Source: Capillidium heterosporum (taxonomy: Eukaryota; Entomophthoromycota; Entomophthoromycetes; Entomophthorales; Capillidiaceae). From it: 64,000 nucleotides of DNA. Location of the stretch: the NCBI GenBank assembly GCA_016630905.1, contig WBMQ01000003.1:2976001-3040000 (forward strand), written 5' to 3'. Position 1 is the stretch's first letter; every line of letters starts with the position of its first letter. The position numbers and the translations under genes were made by a program. Positions 35,896-49,811 of the stretch are shown piece after piece. The notes below the pieces were generated by a model, which saw only the letters and a list, made by a program, of their open reading frames with translations, was not told the origin of the DNA and ran no database searches.

Positions 35896-37069
35896 ATAGT
35901 AATTGACAGCAAATCTAATTAGATAAAAGTTGATACCTGTCGTGAAGATTCTCCTTGTATAAACTATACTGAAGGATCTCTAGGTGTTCCCCACCATTGT
36001 AGAGTGTCCTCATTTCACCGATACTACTAACGTAAAGGACTTTGCTGATCACTTCATTAATAATAACACTCAGTTAAGAAGATCACTGCTCAGTATGTGT
36101 TACCCTATTGAACAAAATATAGTTACTAATTGAGATTGCATGAGATTAAGTTTGGAGTTATACCTTGAAAGTAAACTTTTATATTTCAATAAAATGAAAC
36201 TTTGCAGGATAGGATCAGTAGGGGTCTTCAAGATCACATAGCCTTCTTAGTCAGTTCATTAGTTAGCTAAGAAGATCTTAAATCTTTTTGAAAAGTCCAA
36301 GGCCCCTAGCTTCTTTATCTTCAACAAAACTGCATTTTTTATATGCATCTTGAGCCATGGTATCGGATTCGGATGATGGCATCATCTACGCTATCCCAAT
36401 TTTTGACGGTAGTGCCCTCCAAATACCAGCCTGCATTTTAATCTGGGAGGCTATGATATTTTCTAATACTTGATAAAGCCCTTCAAAGATGATCATCCTT
36501 CCCTCTCACTTTAAATGGTCCTTCCATCTCCACAGAAATCAAGAGAAGCCTTTGCTATGTAGCCGCCGATTACAAAGTGAAATTAATAAAATATTCAAAA
36601 ACGAAAATCATATTTGAGCTTCCGGAAGGTCAAGCGATAGTGGTAGGCAGCCAACGGTTCCTGTGCTCCAAAATCCTCTTCTGCTCTAACCTAATTAGTC
36701 TTAAAGCCAATGGCATCCATATTCTAATCTATAACCCAGCAATGCAGTGTAATAAATATATCTGCAGCAAGTTGTTCAAAGTATAGTGCTAGAGAGTGGA
36801 AAAATCTTGATAATCAATGTCAATTGCTGTATTTTAAGCAAGCAGCTTACTTTTCAGCTTAAGATTTATTTGGCTCTACGATTTTAAGTAAAGTAATTGC
36901 GTTAGCTTCCCTTCATTCAATACCAATTTAATTGTCCCTCCTGAGTGCAGACTTTCCACCTGGATGGATGGTTCAGTCTTGTCGGCTCTTTCACCAAAAT
37001 TTGATTATTAAAGCAGAATATAGAAAAGTTGGCACTCTCATCGTCCAGCACAAATATACTTGGGTTTAA
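35896..37069 (+). pseudogene. Divergent actin-like gene, decayed (remnant C)
   Basis: Recognisable actin blocks in order: IVIDSKSN then IKVDTCREDSP (phosphate loop 1 and following strand), a short intron ending CTCTAG, and VFPTIVECPHF. Then come HFINNNTQLRRSLLSMCYPI EQNIVTN (the YVGDEAQSKRG to PIEHGIVTN position), and after several stops KAPSFFIFNKTAFFI, DDGIIYAIPIFDGSALQIP (phosphate loop 2 onward) and RLHFNLGGYDIF-like sequence. The open stretch 36577-36786 covers the CYVAADYK, IIFELPEGQAIVVGSQRFLC and NGIHILIYNPAMQCNKYIC segments. At the end PECRLSTWMDGSVLSALS and FHQNLIIKAEYRKVGTLIV lead to a TAA at 37067-37069. It has the same intron places as remnants A and B at the N-terminal end. It is the most degraded of the three in its middle. 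Confidence 0.83.
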
Positions 37070-37767
37070 AAGGTTTATAAATTTATGATTAGTTCTTAAT
37101 GTGAGATGTTTCGATTTTTAAATAATTTATTCCTTTTGTAAATTTTAGCTTGTAGTTGTGATATGTAGATACTAATCTAGAGTTGAGGGTTTTTTCCTTG
37201 ATCCTTCCTATATCATACATTAATAACTATATTTTATACACTGACCACATACTACAACTATAGAACTGTGGCTTTTTATATTTTACATTGATACTTTGCT
37301 ACTATACAAAATTGTTTCTGTTCCATAGAAAAGCTAAGCGGAACTTGAAAATTTTGGAACTAAGGAATCCGTAGGCACTTCTGTTTAGTAACTATACCAA
37401 TATAGAAAATATGTTCTATTCAGCTTCTGTCAAAAATACCAACGTATGCAATTTTAAAGGATTACCTAAGCGAGAAAATTACCTGTCTAGTGCCCTCATA
37501 TTTATGATTTTATACTTTTAGTCGTATCTATAATCGTAATTTTAATTTATCATGATATTATGCACTGCTCGACGAACTGAACGTTCATACCTAATAGATG
37601 AATCGATTCTATATCTATCGCTCTTCTATCACTGTTTTCTCTTTTAAACCCGATACTGCTTCTTGTGTTACATACCAGTATATCTCAACGACTTTCCGAG
37701 GTTGCTGAGAATTCTTTTATTGTAAATGGTATAGTTGCCATCAAATCCTATTTTCCAATTTCTTACC
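37070..37767. other. Gene-free stretch
   Basis: AT-rich with no feature recognised. Confidence 0.45.
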
Positions 37768-38567
37768 TTAATTTGTCAAGCCATTCTCAAGATCCGTTTC
37801 AAAGATTCGACTGACTTGGAAATTTGTTCCAATATACTGATATGCAGTATCAATAGTAGCAAAGGGTTCAAGATCAAAGACGAGAACATAGGGGCAGTAG
37901 GTATGGAGTCTATCGATTCGATAATACATAGCGGAATCGTAGATCAACATGGAGACGCAAGGAATAATAAAAAGAGATATATAGATGAAGATCAGGGTAC
38001 TTAGTAAGTTTTGGTAGCTGGTGATCGTTTCAATTTACCTTTTCTTTTATTTGAGCCACTTTGGATGGATGTTGTATCGGATAGACTTTTGATGTCGATG
38101 TAGATGTCACTGGAGGCTGAAAATCATATTGGGTTCTCTAATTTGATGTTACTCAAATTTTTCTTGGTATATCTATATAGTAAAAGTATTTTAGTATATC
38201 AGTGCATCATAAAAATGAAATGTAAAATTAAGTATTGGCTAAGATTATGTACCATAAGCTGCAAACCATACATATCGAATCGCTTAATGAAATCTTAGTT
38301 GTGGTTAAAAGCTGCTAAGCTGATAAAGATGAACCTAGTTAAAAAATCAGCAATCATCAACATGTAAAAGACTTTGTTGTTCCGCTTCAATCTAAACATA
38401 TATATTTGTCGATTCAAAGCTAATATGACAATCATCCTGGTAGTTACAAATAGAGTTTTTGCTTGGATAAAATCGATTATCTGACAATTGGAGACTAGGA
38501 CTTGGATTGGGTGGATGTTGAAGATTAGGAAGCTTAGTAGTATGTTTAGAATCACTACTACTATCAT
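37768..38567 (-). pseudogene. Probable seven-TM receptor (rhodopsin-like GPCR) remnant
   Basis: Minus strand, 38567-38295: MIVVVILNILLSFLIFNIHP (helix), a VSNCQIIDFIQAKTLF helix starting with a Cys and ending RMIVILALNRQIYMFRL (an NRQ in the place of the DRY motif after TM3), then KVFYMLMIADFLTRFIFISL (helix). Further down, across stops, SLIFIYISLFIIPCVSML forms another helix and ends in DLENGLTN with a stop at 37768-37770. This order (TM2, TM3 with Cys, basic loop, TM4, then TM5) resembles rhodopsin-like receptors. Start, TM1 and the late helices are not found, and there are stops between the parts, so it is a fragment or relic. Confidence 0.35.
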
Positions 38568-40199
38568 AAGCGTTTCTAAGGAATGTTGGCTTGATGTTCC
38601 TTCACAAATGTAGATTTTGAAATTGTAAAATTTGGAAATTTCCTACCTACAAGCTACCTACTCTACTTACCTTTTAAAGATATGTAGCCAAATGTTCCGA
38701 ACTTAAAATTACTTTGTATGATAGTTGTTTAGTCAGAGTTACTCCTCACTAATATGATCATATATAGTAAAAAAGGTTCTTGGAAATGAAGTTTCGCTTC
38801 GTAACTGGGAATATTTCCTTTTTCATGAAGGACGACTTATCCTATCTACACAACTAAAATTTATTACCATTTCAAAGTTTTTAGATCAAACTCTACAGCG
38901 TCAGTTATATAATAGGTGCGTTTAGCAATTCTATACTGATATGGTACAACTTTTGCAAACGATAGACTAGATTTGGTATTTTACACGGTGATATATTCAT
39001 CTTTGTAAACTCTAGGTGAGAATGTGTAGAAAAGTAATAGCTGAACCTTTAAAAGTTAGCATGCAGATAAATGATTTTTCAGATTAATTAAAGGTGTAAC
39101 TACGCTAATTACATATCTAGTTTTACATATATATTTAAATTTATGGTCCTATGGTAGCTAATTTTCTAGGTATGTTTCCAAGCAATAGCGTAAAAGTGGA
39201 GCTTGAGAAAATTAGCTTGGAAGTTAAAGTCAATTAATTTTAAATCTAGCTTTTTAATACCAATTTTCTATTAGATTTATAACCCATATAAAAGCTTATC
39301 TTCACTATCCCAAATTTTAGTTCGGATGCATTTCCTTTGTGAAGCATAGGTAATTGGAAAAACACCTTACTATCTTATAAAATGAACTGCAGATATCAAA
39401 ATTTCATCTCTTAGTTCTAGAAGTCATTATCGAAACAGCGAAAACGACTCCTTCCATACAACAGTACCTAAATTGAACCGATTCCAGAATAAGAAAATAT
39501 TGATTTAGCATTCATCTATCAAGCAACTGTGATCAGGCACATAGTTACTGGGTTTATAGTAATCAACTTTTATAAGTGTGCCTGTATATACTTTTGCATT
39601 GCTTACGACCTCAAAATTAAACTTTATATTGCTAAATTTCAAGTTGATAGTAATGAATTTACCGCCCTATACCACTGGTTAGTTATAATAGGTATCTAAT
39701 GGACTAGTTTTACTGATTAAAATGAGTACATTCCTTCAAAAGTTTAGAATATAGGCATAGATTATGAGGTGACGAAGCCATTTAAGTTTAAGCTGTGGGT
39801 CAAAGTAAATTTAATTGTGGTCTAGATGAGCTCCTATTTAGTAGAAAAATCTGTCTTTGCTGATACTTTGGATTGAAAATGGTTTTCCAACATCCAAGTA
39901 GATGGGTTTTAGCCCTTGTCTAATAGATTGATAACTGCTGCCTTTATAGAATACTATCTACTCCTATAAAGTACATGTAAATTTACTAAATTGAATTGCT
40001 ATGTGTTGGAACTGATTTGCTACTTATGTTAATATAAATTGGATACATCTCGGTAGTCTATCTAGGCTTGGAAGTGGTTATATATAGATCCACTTATTCA
40101 ATTGTAAACTAAATAGCTTATCAATACATTCATTGTAAATTTCAAAGTCACTACCTTAGTTCTTATTAACTTAGTTTTATCAATCATCTTACACTACAG
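38568..40199. other. Gene-free stretch
   Basis: AT-rich. No reading frame, RNA gene or repeat recognised on either strand. Confidence 0.45.
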
Positions 40200-40596
40200 C
40201 AAGGTAAATGGTTTCAACTGTGCCCCTATTTGAACTGGATGTGTCGATTTCAATACATTTTCATTGTGAATTTATGTTGATTTACCATATTTAGGTTCAA
40301 ATACAGATGCCGCTGAAGTCGATAAAGGCAATCCTGACTCCAACTTGCTACAATGTTCCAACAACTTAACTTGCCTAATCACACCTAAATTCGGCACTAA
40401 AGAGAGTTAGAAAACTATTGTTAATGGTTGTGATCCGGGAGATTTCGTGGTTTCTAGATTGAGTGCTACTATTGATGATATTAGCACTGGTAGAGAGGAG
40501 TTCACCTTGCAGAGTATGACCGATAAGATCGAAATCTATTACGAGGAGGCTGAAAATAAACGTATGGACTTATTGCCTAGGCCCAAGCGTTTATAA
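40200..40596 (+). pseudogene. Cysteine-containing protein with in-frame stops, family unknown
   Basis: A continuous frame from about 40280 to the TAA at 40594-40596 is interrupted only by a TAG at 40408-40410. Before the stop it reads NTDAAEVDKGNPDSN, LQCSNNLTCLITPKFGTKES; after it, KTIVNGCDPGDFVVSRLSA, TGREEFTLQSMTDKIEIYYE and a basic end (LLPRPKRL). A likely upstream exon (NGFNCAPI, stop, TGCVDFNTF) precedes a short intron ending CATATTTAG near 40290. Its codons are less AT-rich than the flanks, so the inactivation looks recent. Cysteine spacing suggests a secreted protein, but no signal peptide was found. Confidence 0.45.
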
Positions 40597-42010
40597 GTGG
40601 ATTTAAAACTTCTATAGGCTTGGGTTGGTATCTACCATTTTTACAATATACTTTAGATTTATATATAATTTTTATGTCGGGTTTACTTTGTGCTTTATTC
40701 AAAGTACCTACTAATTTATATTCATTTGAGGAATGTCAAAGGTATCGATTTTGGATTGAAGCTGAGGCTAAATAAATAGTTAGACGGCATTCAATTAGAA
40801 ACTCCAACTCTTATTTTCTTGAGCTAAAATTGGTCTACATTTATCAATAATTATCAAATTGTGGAAAGCTTACCAAGATTTAGTGATTTACAGTTAGTTT
40901 ATTAGAATTATCGCATTGTAGACTAATTTACATCTTTTAGTAGCATATAGTTGCTGAAGTTTGTAATGGATGCTTATAATTTAGCGAAAATATAGTAGGG
41001 ATTTATTGTTGATCATTAGTTTGAGGAAAGTTTAAATTCATTTCAAATGACTTTGGACGGATATGGCAATTGCACGGGTTAAAGTACTATCAAGTAAACT
41101 CGCTAAAAAGCTGCAGTAGCTCATAAATTTCCTAATGTATTGGGAATCCCCAATATATTCCTTAAAAATCGTCGTGCCCGAAGCATAGCTATATCTTGTG
41201 GATACCTTTGATCAAGCTATTCTAGCTGAAATTGCTTCACACTGAAAAAGCTTGGTACAAAGCTTTGTAATTAAACGCATTATAAACGTGGTATTTTATC
41301 ACCAATAATAGTAGGCCAATGGGAAGTACTAATAAGTTAATCCAAGGTATTTAATTGGTTTAATGTGTTGGTAGCGAAATCCATTAGTGCCCCACCTTCC
41401 CAAATTCTCCAGATTTTGGATTAGAATTGAATTATTAGGTAAAAATCCAAGTTAGGTGATGTGAAGTGATAATGGAGGCCTAAACTAAACCTTGTAGACT
41501 TTGTCTATTTCAGTTAGAGAAAAGTTAGGAGCTATTTGGGAGAAACTCTAGCCTATAGCAGCGCTTTAAACTTCGATAAAGGGTTCCACCATTCGTCATT
41601 CCAGAATTCATTAATTGAACTCGGATTTTAATCAACTCAAGTTTTTTCTCATAGTTGAGATTGAAGTTTATTGTTGATAGTCCAGAGTTTTAACGACCTC
41701 CTTCTTATAAACCGTGGTGAAGAGTTGCAAGTGTCCAAATTCCTATCCTACTCCTAATATCCACCTTGACTCAAGTTCGATATCTTCAAATTGAAATAGC
41801 AGCTTCAACTACATTGCTTTCCAACTTCGAATACCCCATTTGAAGTTCAATGTCAACACCTATCTAAAGCTTCAACTCCAACTCCAACATCAAAATATCA
41901 ATACTAACACAACTTTATTGCAAAATATCTAAATAATATAAGCTGTAAAAATCAACTTTACATACAACTAATTAATTCACTTTTACTTCACCGACTACAA
42001 CTTAACAAAT
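40597..42010. other. Upstream region of the chitin synthase-like gene
   Basis: AT-rich, becoming pyrimidine- and CAACT-rich in the last 250 bases before the ATG at 42011, as in an expressed 5' leader. No other gene is recognised. Confidence 0.4.
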
Positions 42011-45000
42011 ATGGATAACGATGACAGTATGGCAACAACGGTAGGTGCCGGCCGTAAGAAGGTAACTTTACGGAGGTCAATATGGTCCACCACCACCCGA
42101 GTTTTAACATTTTACGCACCTGACTTTGTATTGAAGAAGTTGTGGGCTAAACCTCATTTGAGTCAGCTATCAGTCCTAGGTAAACATTTGTATTGCATTC
42201 TTATTCATAGTATTTTTTATTTAAAGCTATAATCCAAGCTTGGCGTGAAAAGATGGCCCTGCTAACCTTGATGCTACTCTCCTCTTGCATTCTATTATTT
42301 GTGACCGAAGGTCTAACTCAGATCCTTTGTAAACCGCTACCCCTATTTACCGAAAATACCATGAAGGGAACTAAGCTGGTAGCCGTCCATGGAAAAGTTG
42401 TCGACTTATCATCGGCTACCGGTACGCTAGGCACCTTTGTTCAAGATTTCTACGGCAAAGATGTCAGTTCAGCTTTCCCAAGGTTGCCTATGCTGGGAAG
42501 ATACCCTGGCATTGAGACCTACAGTTCAAGCCTCATCCAGGACTGTATTCAGGACCCTAAGACTGCCGACCGATGGTTGGATTCTGCTTTAAAGTTACCG
42601 GGATATAGGGTTCAGAATTACAACTTGGATAAATGCCCCCATCCAGACCAACAGGGTTCTGTCAGCTGCTTCTATAGAGATGAACCTATCGAGTTGGTAC
42701 AGAAGAATACGGTTGGTGGTAAGCAATTTTTTATTCTCCAAAAACTAAAAACTTACTTTTTTCTAAGATTTCAAGGTCGTCAAGTCGGATATCCAAAAGG
42801 CACCTAAAGGAAAGTACGTCATAGTTTCCGACAAGGTCTACAACCTCGATCTGCTGCAACTGCCTTCTCTGACTGACACCAAAACTTTGAATACATCTAA
42901 GCTGCTGTTCCCATCTTCGGTAGTAGATGTTCTAACTAAAGCGGATTTGGACGCGACCGACGCCTTAAGATCTAACAAGGACTGGCCCAAAATCCAAAAG
43001 TGCATGGACCTGCTCTTTCTTAAGGGCAACGTAGTAGCATCCGACGTCTCAGGCTTGGATCAGAACTGTACCCTCTGGTTGCTTCCCCTGATCGTGACCT
43101 TGATCCCACTAGCACTGCTTATCCTCAAACTTTTGTTAGCTATACGGCCACCTACCGCACCCAACGCTATGGCTGGCCAATCCCAGGTGGTGCTTATGGT
43201 ACCCTGCTTCAACGAGACCAAAGAAGAGTTGGAACAGTGTATTGCTTCGTTAGTCACCACTAACTATATTGACCACGGTAAGCTACTCTTTGTCGTATGC
43301 GATGGGGTTCTGTGTGCCGATACCGTTTTAGATATCCTAGGACACCAAGGTACCTCAGCTCCCGCCAAGAACTACCAGTCAGTTGGGTATGGTCGTAAAG
43401 CTTTGAACTGCGCCCAGGTCTACTCGGGGTATCACTATCACAGCTCCCATGGGGTACCCTACTTGGTCGTTGTCAAGACTGGCAATCAGTTCGAAGTCGA
43501 ACTAGCTGGCAACCGTGGCAAGCGAGATAGTCTGCTGATCCTGCTGAATTTCTTGGATGGGTTGTCATCTCCTGACAACTTGTTAACCCCCCTTGAGTCG
43601 GAGATGCTGCACCACATTCAACGATTGGATCTTGAACCTTCGGCTTTCGACTACCTCTTTGTTGTCGACGCCGATACCCACGTCAGCTCGGATTCTTTAC
43701 CACTACTAGTCGCCCATCTGGATGCCAAGCCTGCCACTATGGCGGCAGCCGGTCAACTTCGGTTCAAATCCACGGGACATACTCTATGGGATTCGCTCAA
43801 CAGCTTCCGAAACTTTGTCAACCGACACCTAGGCATGGCAGCTGCCAATGCTACTTCAACTTTGACTTACCTCAACGGGGCGGCTACCTTGTATAGATTG
43901 AAGCAATCCACCGGAACCAAGTGCCTTACCCACGAGAGTATCGTTACATTGCTATCTAACAAGCGAACCAACACCCTACACACCCAGCATATGTTGCTGT
44001 TGGGTGAGGAGCAGTACATTACGACATTGTTACTCAAATACTGGCCAACTATGAGACTAGGTTATGTATCAGGTGCTATCGCTACCACTAACGGGTTTAG
44101 ATCTTTGAACCAAATTTTGACCCGCGAACGGGCCCAGTTCTCCACTAGGTTCCACAACATCCTGGATTTAGGTACCACCGCTGCAATCTGGGGCTCTAGG
44201 ATGATTACTTTCGCTTGGGTTACTTCAGTGTTACTGTGGATGATGTTAATGCCAGTAGTTACAGTGTATGTCTACTTCTTGGTGATCCGATCCTTTGTCT
44301 TTGGCAGCTTCCCTCTCCTTATCCTGCCAGTAGTCGTCGGTGTCATTGTTCTACTTGCTGCCGTACATACCTTTGTCAACAACCAACCGCACCTGATCTT
44401 AGGTTCTTTGCTGTATATCACAATCGGTATCCCCCTCTACTACATATACCTGCCCCTCTACGCCTTCTTCACCATGGACAACTTTGCCTGGTTCGACATG
44501 GGTGGGGACCAGATCCGTCCAAGGCTGCACGGCGCTGTCGACAATTCAGTAGTCAATAACCTCATTTCACCCGGACTCTTCTCTCCTTCCAAGTACGAAA
44601 AGACAAGTTTCAGCGCTGACCGTAGCGTCCTACTACCCGAGCCGGGCAACTTCCAATCTTTGTACACCGAACTCAATCAGATGGGATTACCTGTGAACAT
44701 TCCCAATGACGCCGACCACCAGTCTCTCCAAGGTAGTGGCCAGGATGTAGCTTTAGTTATCTTACCTCAGTCCAGCCAGACCTCTTTAGTCTCCAGTTCG
44801 ACTTCCGGTGACGGCTCCAAGTCCAACCAACAGGTTCAGCACCTCATCAGTAACAGCCAGCAGGCTCGAAGTAGCTTACCCAACTCACCACCTCAGACCA
44901 CCTACCTCAAAGACGGTAGTTCCATAAACGACATCAACCGCACCAACAGCTGGCAGGTCCACCACCTGCACGCCAATGCCAAAGGCTCCGAATCGACGCC

Positions 45001-45730
45001 CAATTTGAACTTTGGCATTGCCAAGAACTTCCCATTACCACCGTCTGAATCGTCTAGCGCCAACTCGGCCCACCCCGAGATGTCGCAGCGATCTTCCTCG
45101 CACTTTGCTTCAGCACCGGCTAGGTACTCGGCCGGTGCCTCCATGGTCTTTGATCGCGATTCTACTTATAATCCCAACTTCAACAGCCAGCGTAGTATCG
45201 GGTACAGTATGCGTCAATCTGTCAATTCCAACTTCGACACCAACTTGGTAGGGATACCTCGCACTGGAAACCCTCGATCCGAAGTTTCCTCTAGCTATTC
45301 GCTGTCAGTAGCTTCGTTAGGCCACTACGAAACTTATTTGGAGGATATGGTATCTTCGACGGCGCCTTCCTTCCCATTGACCGATAGTAACTCTAACTCC
45401 AACTCTTCCAATTTGATTTCCAATGTAAGACCTACTGATCATAGCAACAACAACTCGCAACGAACTTCGGAAGTTGGTACCGACGCCGACGTCCTACGGT
45501 CGCAAAATATGATCCGAGAAGAAATTTACTACTTCTTGCAGGATGCCGACCTACACGCTATTACGCGACGTGAAGTTAAGGCACACTTATTAGCGGTGTT
45601 TGGGGAGAATGTGGCTTACTATTCGGATTTCGTTACCAGATGTATCGAGGCTTTCACCTTGGAACGGTTGGCCGTCCAAGGTACGAGGGATTCTGCAGGT
45701 AGTGGAGCACGCGATTCACAGATTCTGTAG
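42011..45730 (+). CDS. Chitin synthase family protein with degenerate catalytic motifs
   Basis: Division 2 chitin synthase-like (family 2 glycosyltransferase in the plasma membrane). Three exons: 42011-42179, 42227-42718 and 42768-45730, with introns of 47 and 49 bases; 1,207 residues. N-terminal TM after QAWREKMALL, a luminal domain with a KYVIVSDKVYNLD block, a second TM pair (LLPLIVTLIPLALLILKLLL), then the catalytic domain. Kept: VVCDG (Asp about 400), NRGKRDS and the VVDADTHV metal motif (about 520). Lost: where the family has GEDRYLT it reads GEEQYIT (about 634). Where it has QRRRW it reads RERAQ (about 673-677), followed by a conserved HN. The usual LPGC signature reads LNGAATLYR. Then come C-terminal TMs (WVTSVLLWMMLMPVVTVYVY onward), a Ser/Asn/Gln-rich region, and a DEK_C-like helical domain (EEIYYFLQDADLHAITRREV) at the end. 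The frame is intact with C-rich codons, so it is expressed but probably not a normal synthase. Confidence 0.88.
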
Positions 45731-46663
45731 GATTAAATTTTTCTAGTATGTTTTTTGACATGTCGTTTGGATTTACTATTATAGTGCTATTTAATAGCCT
45801 TGGACCTTAGTTTACATTTTTTATCACCAAATACTTTTGTACTAAGCTCAAGTTTAAATGATAAGCTTGTATATAATTATATAGGACGATAAATATAGGT
45901 CCTTGAAGATAAGAGTATAGGATGTAGCTTGCAATATACTTTTTGTCAACCAACTTGGAATGTATGAGCTGCTCATTCACATTCTGACTATGCGGTCAGC
46001 CCCTTTTAAAGATAAGTTAGTAGCTCCGATTGTATTTGTAAGTCGGGGTTTTCAAACCCGATTCCAACTTTATTTGTATAAAATTTGAGCAATTTGTACA
46101 GTTCTTTTGAAGCTTGAGGCTATAAAAAATGGTTATATTGCATGGCTTTCCAAACTTTAACATAAAAGCTGCCATTCCTTGGAAGCGGACTTGGAGTTGT
46201 TAGGTGCTGTAAAAAGCGGTGGCTGTGGTGTCAAGGAACAATTCAAACTTGAAAATCATTTGATCTATTTAGCCTAGACCCTGAGGAATAAGCTCAAACT
46301 GATGAAGGTTGGGAACAAAGTAGATGAAGGCTAGCCAATGAAGAGGCATTATTACCAGAAACTGTTGGCTAGGCCTGCTGAGCTGTAAATTCTGCTTCAA
46401 AGTAGCAAATTAACGAGCCAGTGGTTCGGCCTTTCCAAAGAATAAGTTAACGACACTAACGACTTATGTGTTTGCTATGATAACCTACACCAATAAGAGT
46501 CACGTCTAAAACATTTCCTACGAGTAATAAACTGAACTAACTTTGGCCATAGTTAATCCAAATTAAGATCGCTATAAAATTGCAGGGATATGTCAAAGTT
46601 CAGCTTCCTAGTTTTTGAACTTTGAACTTTCCAAAATCAACTTTTAGTTTTTGAATAGCCAAG
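45731..46663. other. Gene-free stretch and CBS promoter region
   Basis: AT-rich, with no gene recognised. The last 100 bases lead into the CBS start. Confidence 0.45.
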
Positions 46664-48412
<1,749 letters not shown>

Positions 48413-49811
48413 ATTGTTTGGAAAGCTCGTTTAATCTTTATATTTTTGATGAGATAGTTTTAATTTTAATATTTTCTATATCGAGTCTTACTAGTTTTGT
48501 ATTTCAAAAAACACCTATAGCGAAAGCTGTTAAATGCAGCTGTAAATAAATATATAATCAACTGACTGCTATATATACTTTAAAAGATCGAATTTAAATA
48601 TCCTATATATACCATCCCTACCATATTCGAAGGTAAAGTTGGGATAGTAGGTTAAGCTTTAATTAAGTATAGCTCTAAAAAAGGATTCGTTGGACTTTAC
48701 CTAGAATGGAGATATTGATATACAAACTTATAAACTCCAAAAACTAAAGCTTGTACAAAACAAAGGTAGAAAGTACAATGTATGTGGTTAGTGTAAACAT
48801 AGCTTATATGTTATATAGTTTATTTCATGATGGTTGAAGGTATTAGTAGTTACTTTACAAATTATATATGAGGGTTGGTATCTGGCAAGCTTCTAGTTAT
48901 AAGCTCTCTATTTCATAAAGGCTAGGTTTTTGCTTGGATCCTACTATTTGAGCATGAGGTGGATAAACTGAGAGCCTAACTTAAGAGGACAGTTCTAAAG
49001 CTCAGTTATCAAGACATACCTGTCAACTGAAAGTTTGAGGCTTGGATTTTTTCAAACTTCAAAGGTAGTGGATTCTTAGTGGACTATATTTTATATATTT
49101 GAACTTCAAAACTTTGATAAAGAAATCAAGTTATAGAAATTAAAAACTTATATAGGTATAAGCGATTTAAGATAGCTTACCGTTCGAAAGTTGAAAGTTT
49201 TGGAGGAACGAAAGATAAGCAGATTCGTTCAAATTTTGAGTATGGAAAAGTATGGTTTGGATGAGATGGATGACTTCAAGACTGGAATTTACGATGTCCA
49301 CAAAACATTGAACTTGATGTATTTAGTGAGTGATGTGGCTTGATATTACAAACCAAAGTGCTTTGAATACCACTTTTATATCCAATAAATCTTCTAGATA
49401 TACGTTTGATGCTACTCTATATACTTGGGATAATTGCTGGAAATCAAGGCAAAAACCTGAAAAAATAAAGCAAAGATAGGATTTTGGGAAATTTTGATGA
49501 GCACCATCTATGCCTATATATCGATTATTATATTCCTTCTGAGGCACATTTTGCGACTTTGCCTTGGTGCATAGTTTTATTTAACACAATTAAATTAGCT
49601 TACCAACTTTCCATGAATAATTCAGCTAAAGCTTCTTTTAAATTTGGGCAATTTTTTCCTTTCAAGATGTGCTTATTCTTTTTGAATTGTGATCAAAGTT
49701 TAGAAAACTTTTTTGAATTGTTGCTTTCAGTTCAGTTCTTGAAGCACAAAAAGTAGCACCTTCAACCGACGACCCAAGTCAACTTCATTAAAAGAGTAGA
49801 GGATACCAACG
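48413..49811. other. Gene-free stretch
   Basis: AT-rich. A 90-codon frame at 49484-49756 has no recognisable features and starts at a non-preferred codon; not called. Confidence 0.4.

Noticed and set aside
42838-45144. Open frames on the strand opposite the chitin synthase-like gene, and in its other frames
   Set aside because: They are shadows of a GC-rich coding region. They have no start context, no conserved motif, and do not extend beyond the gene.
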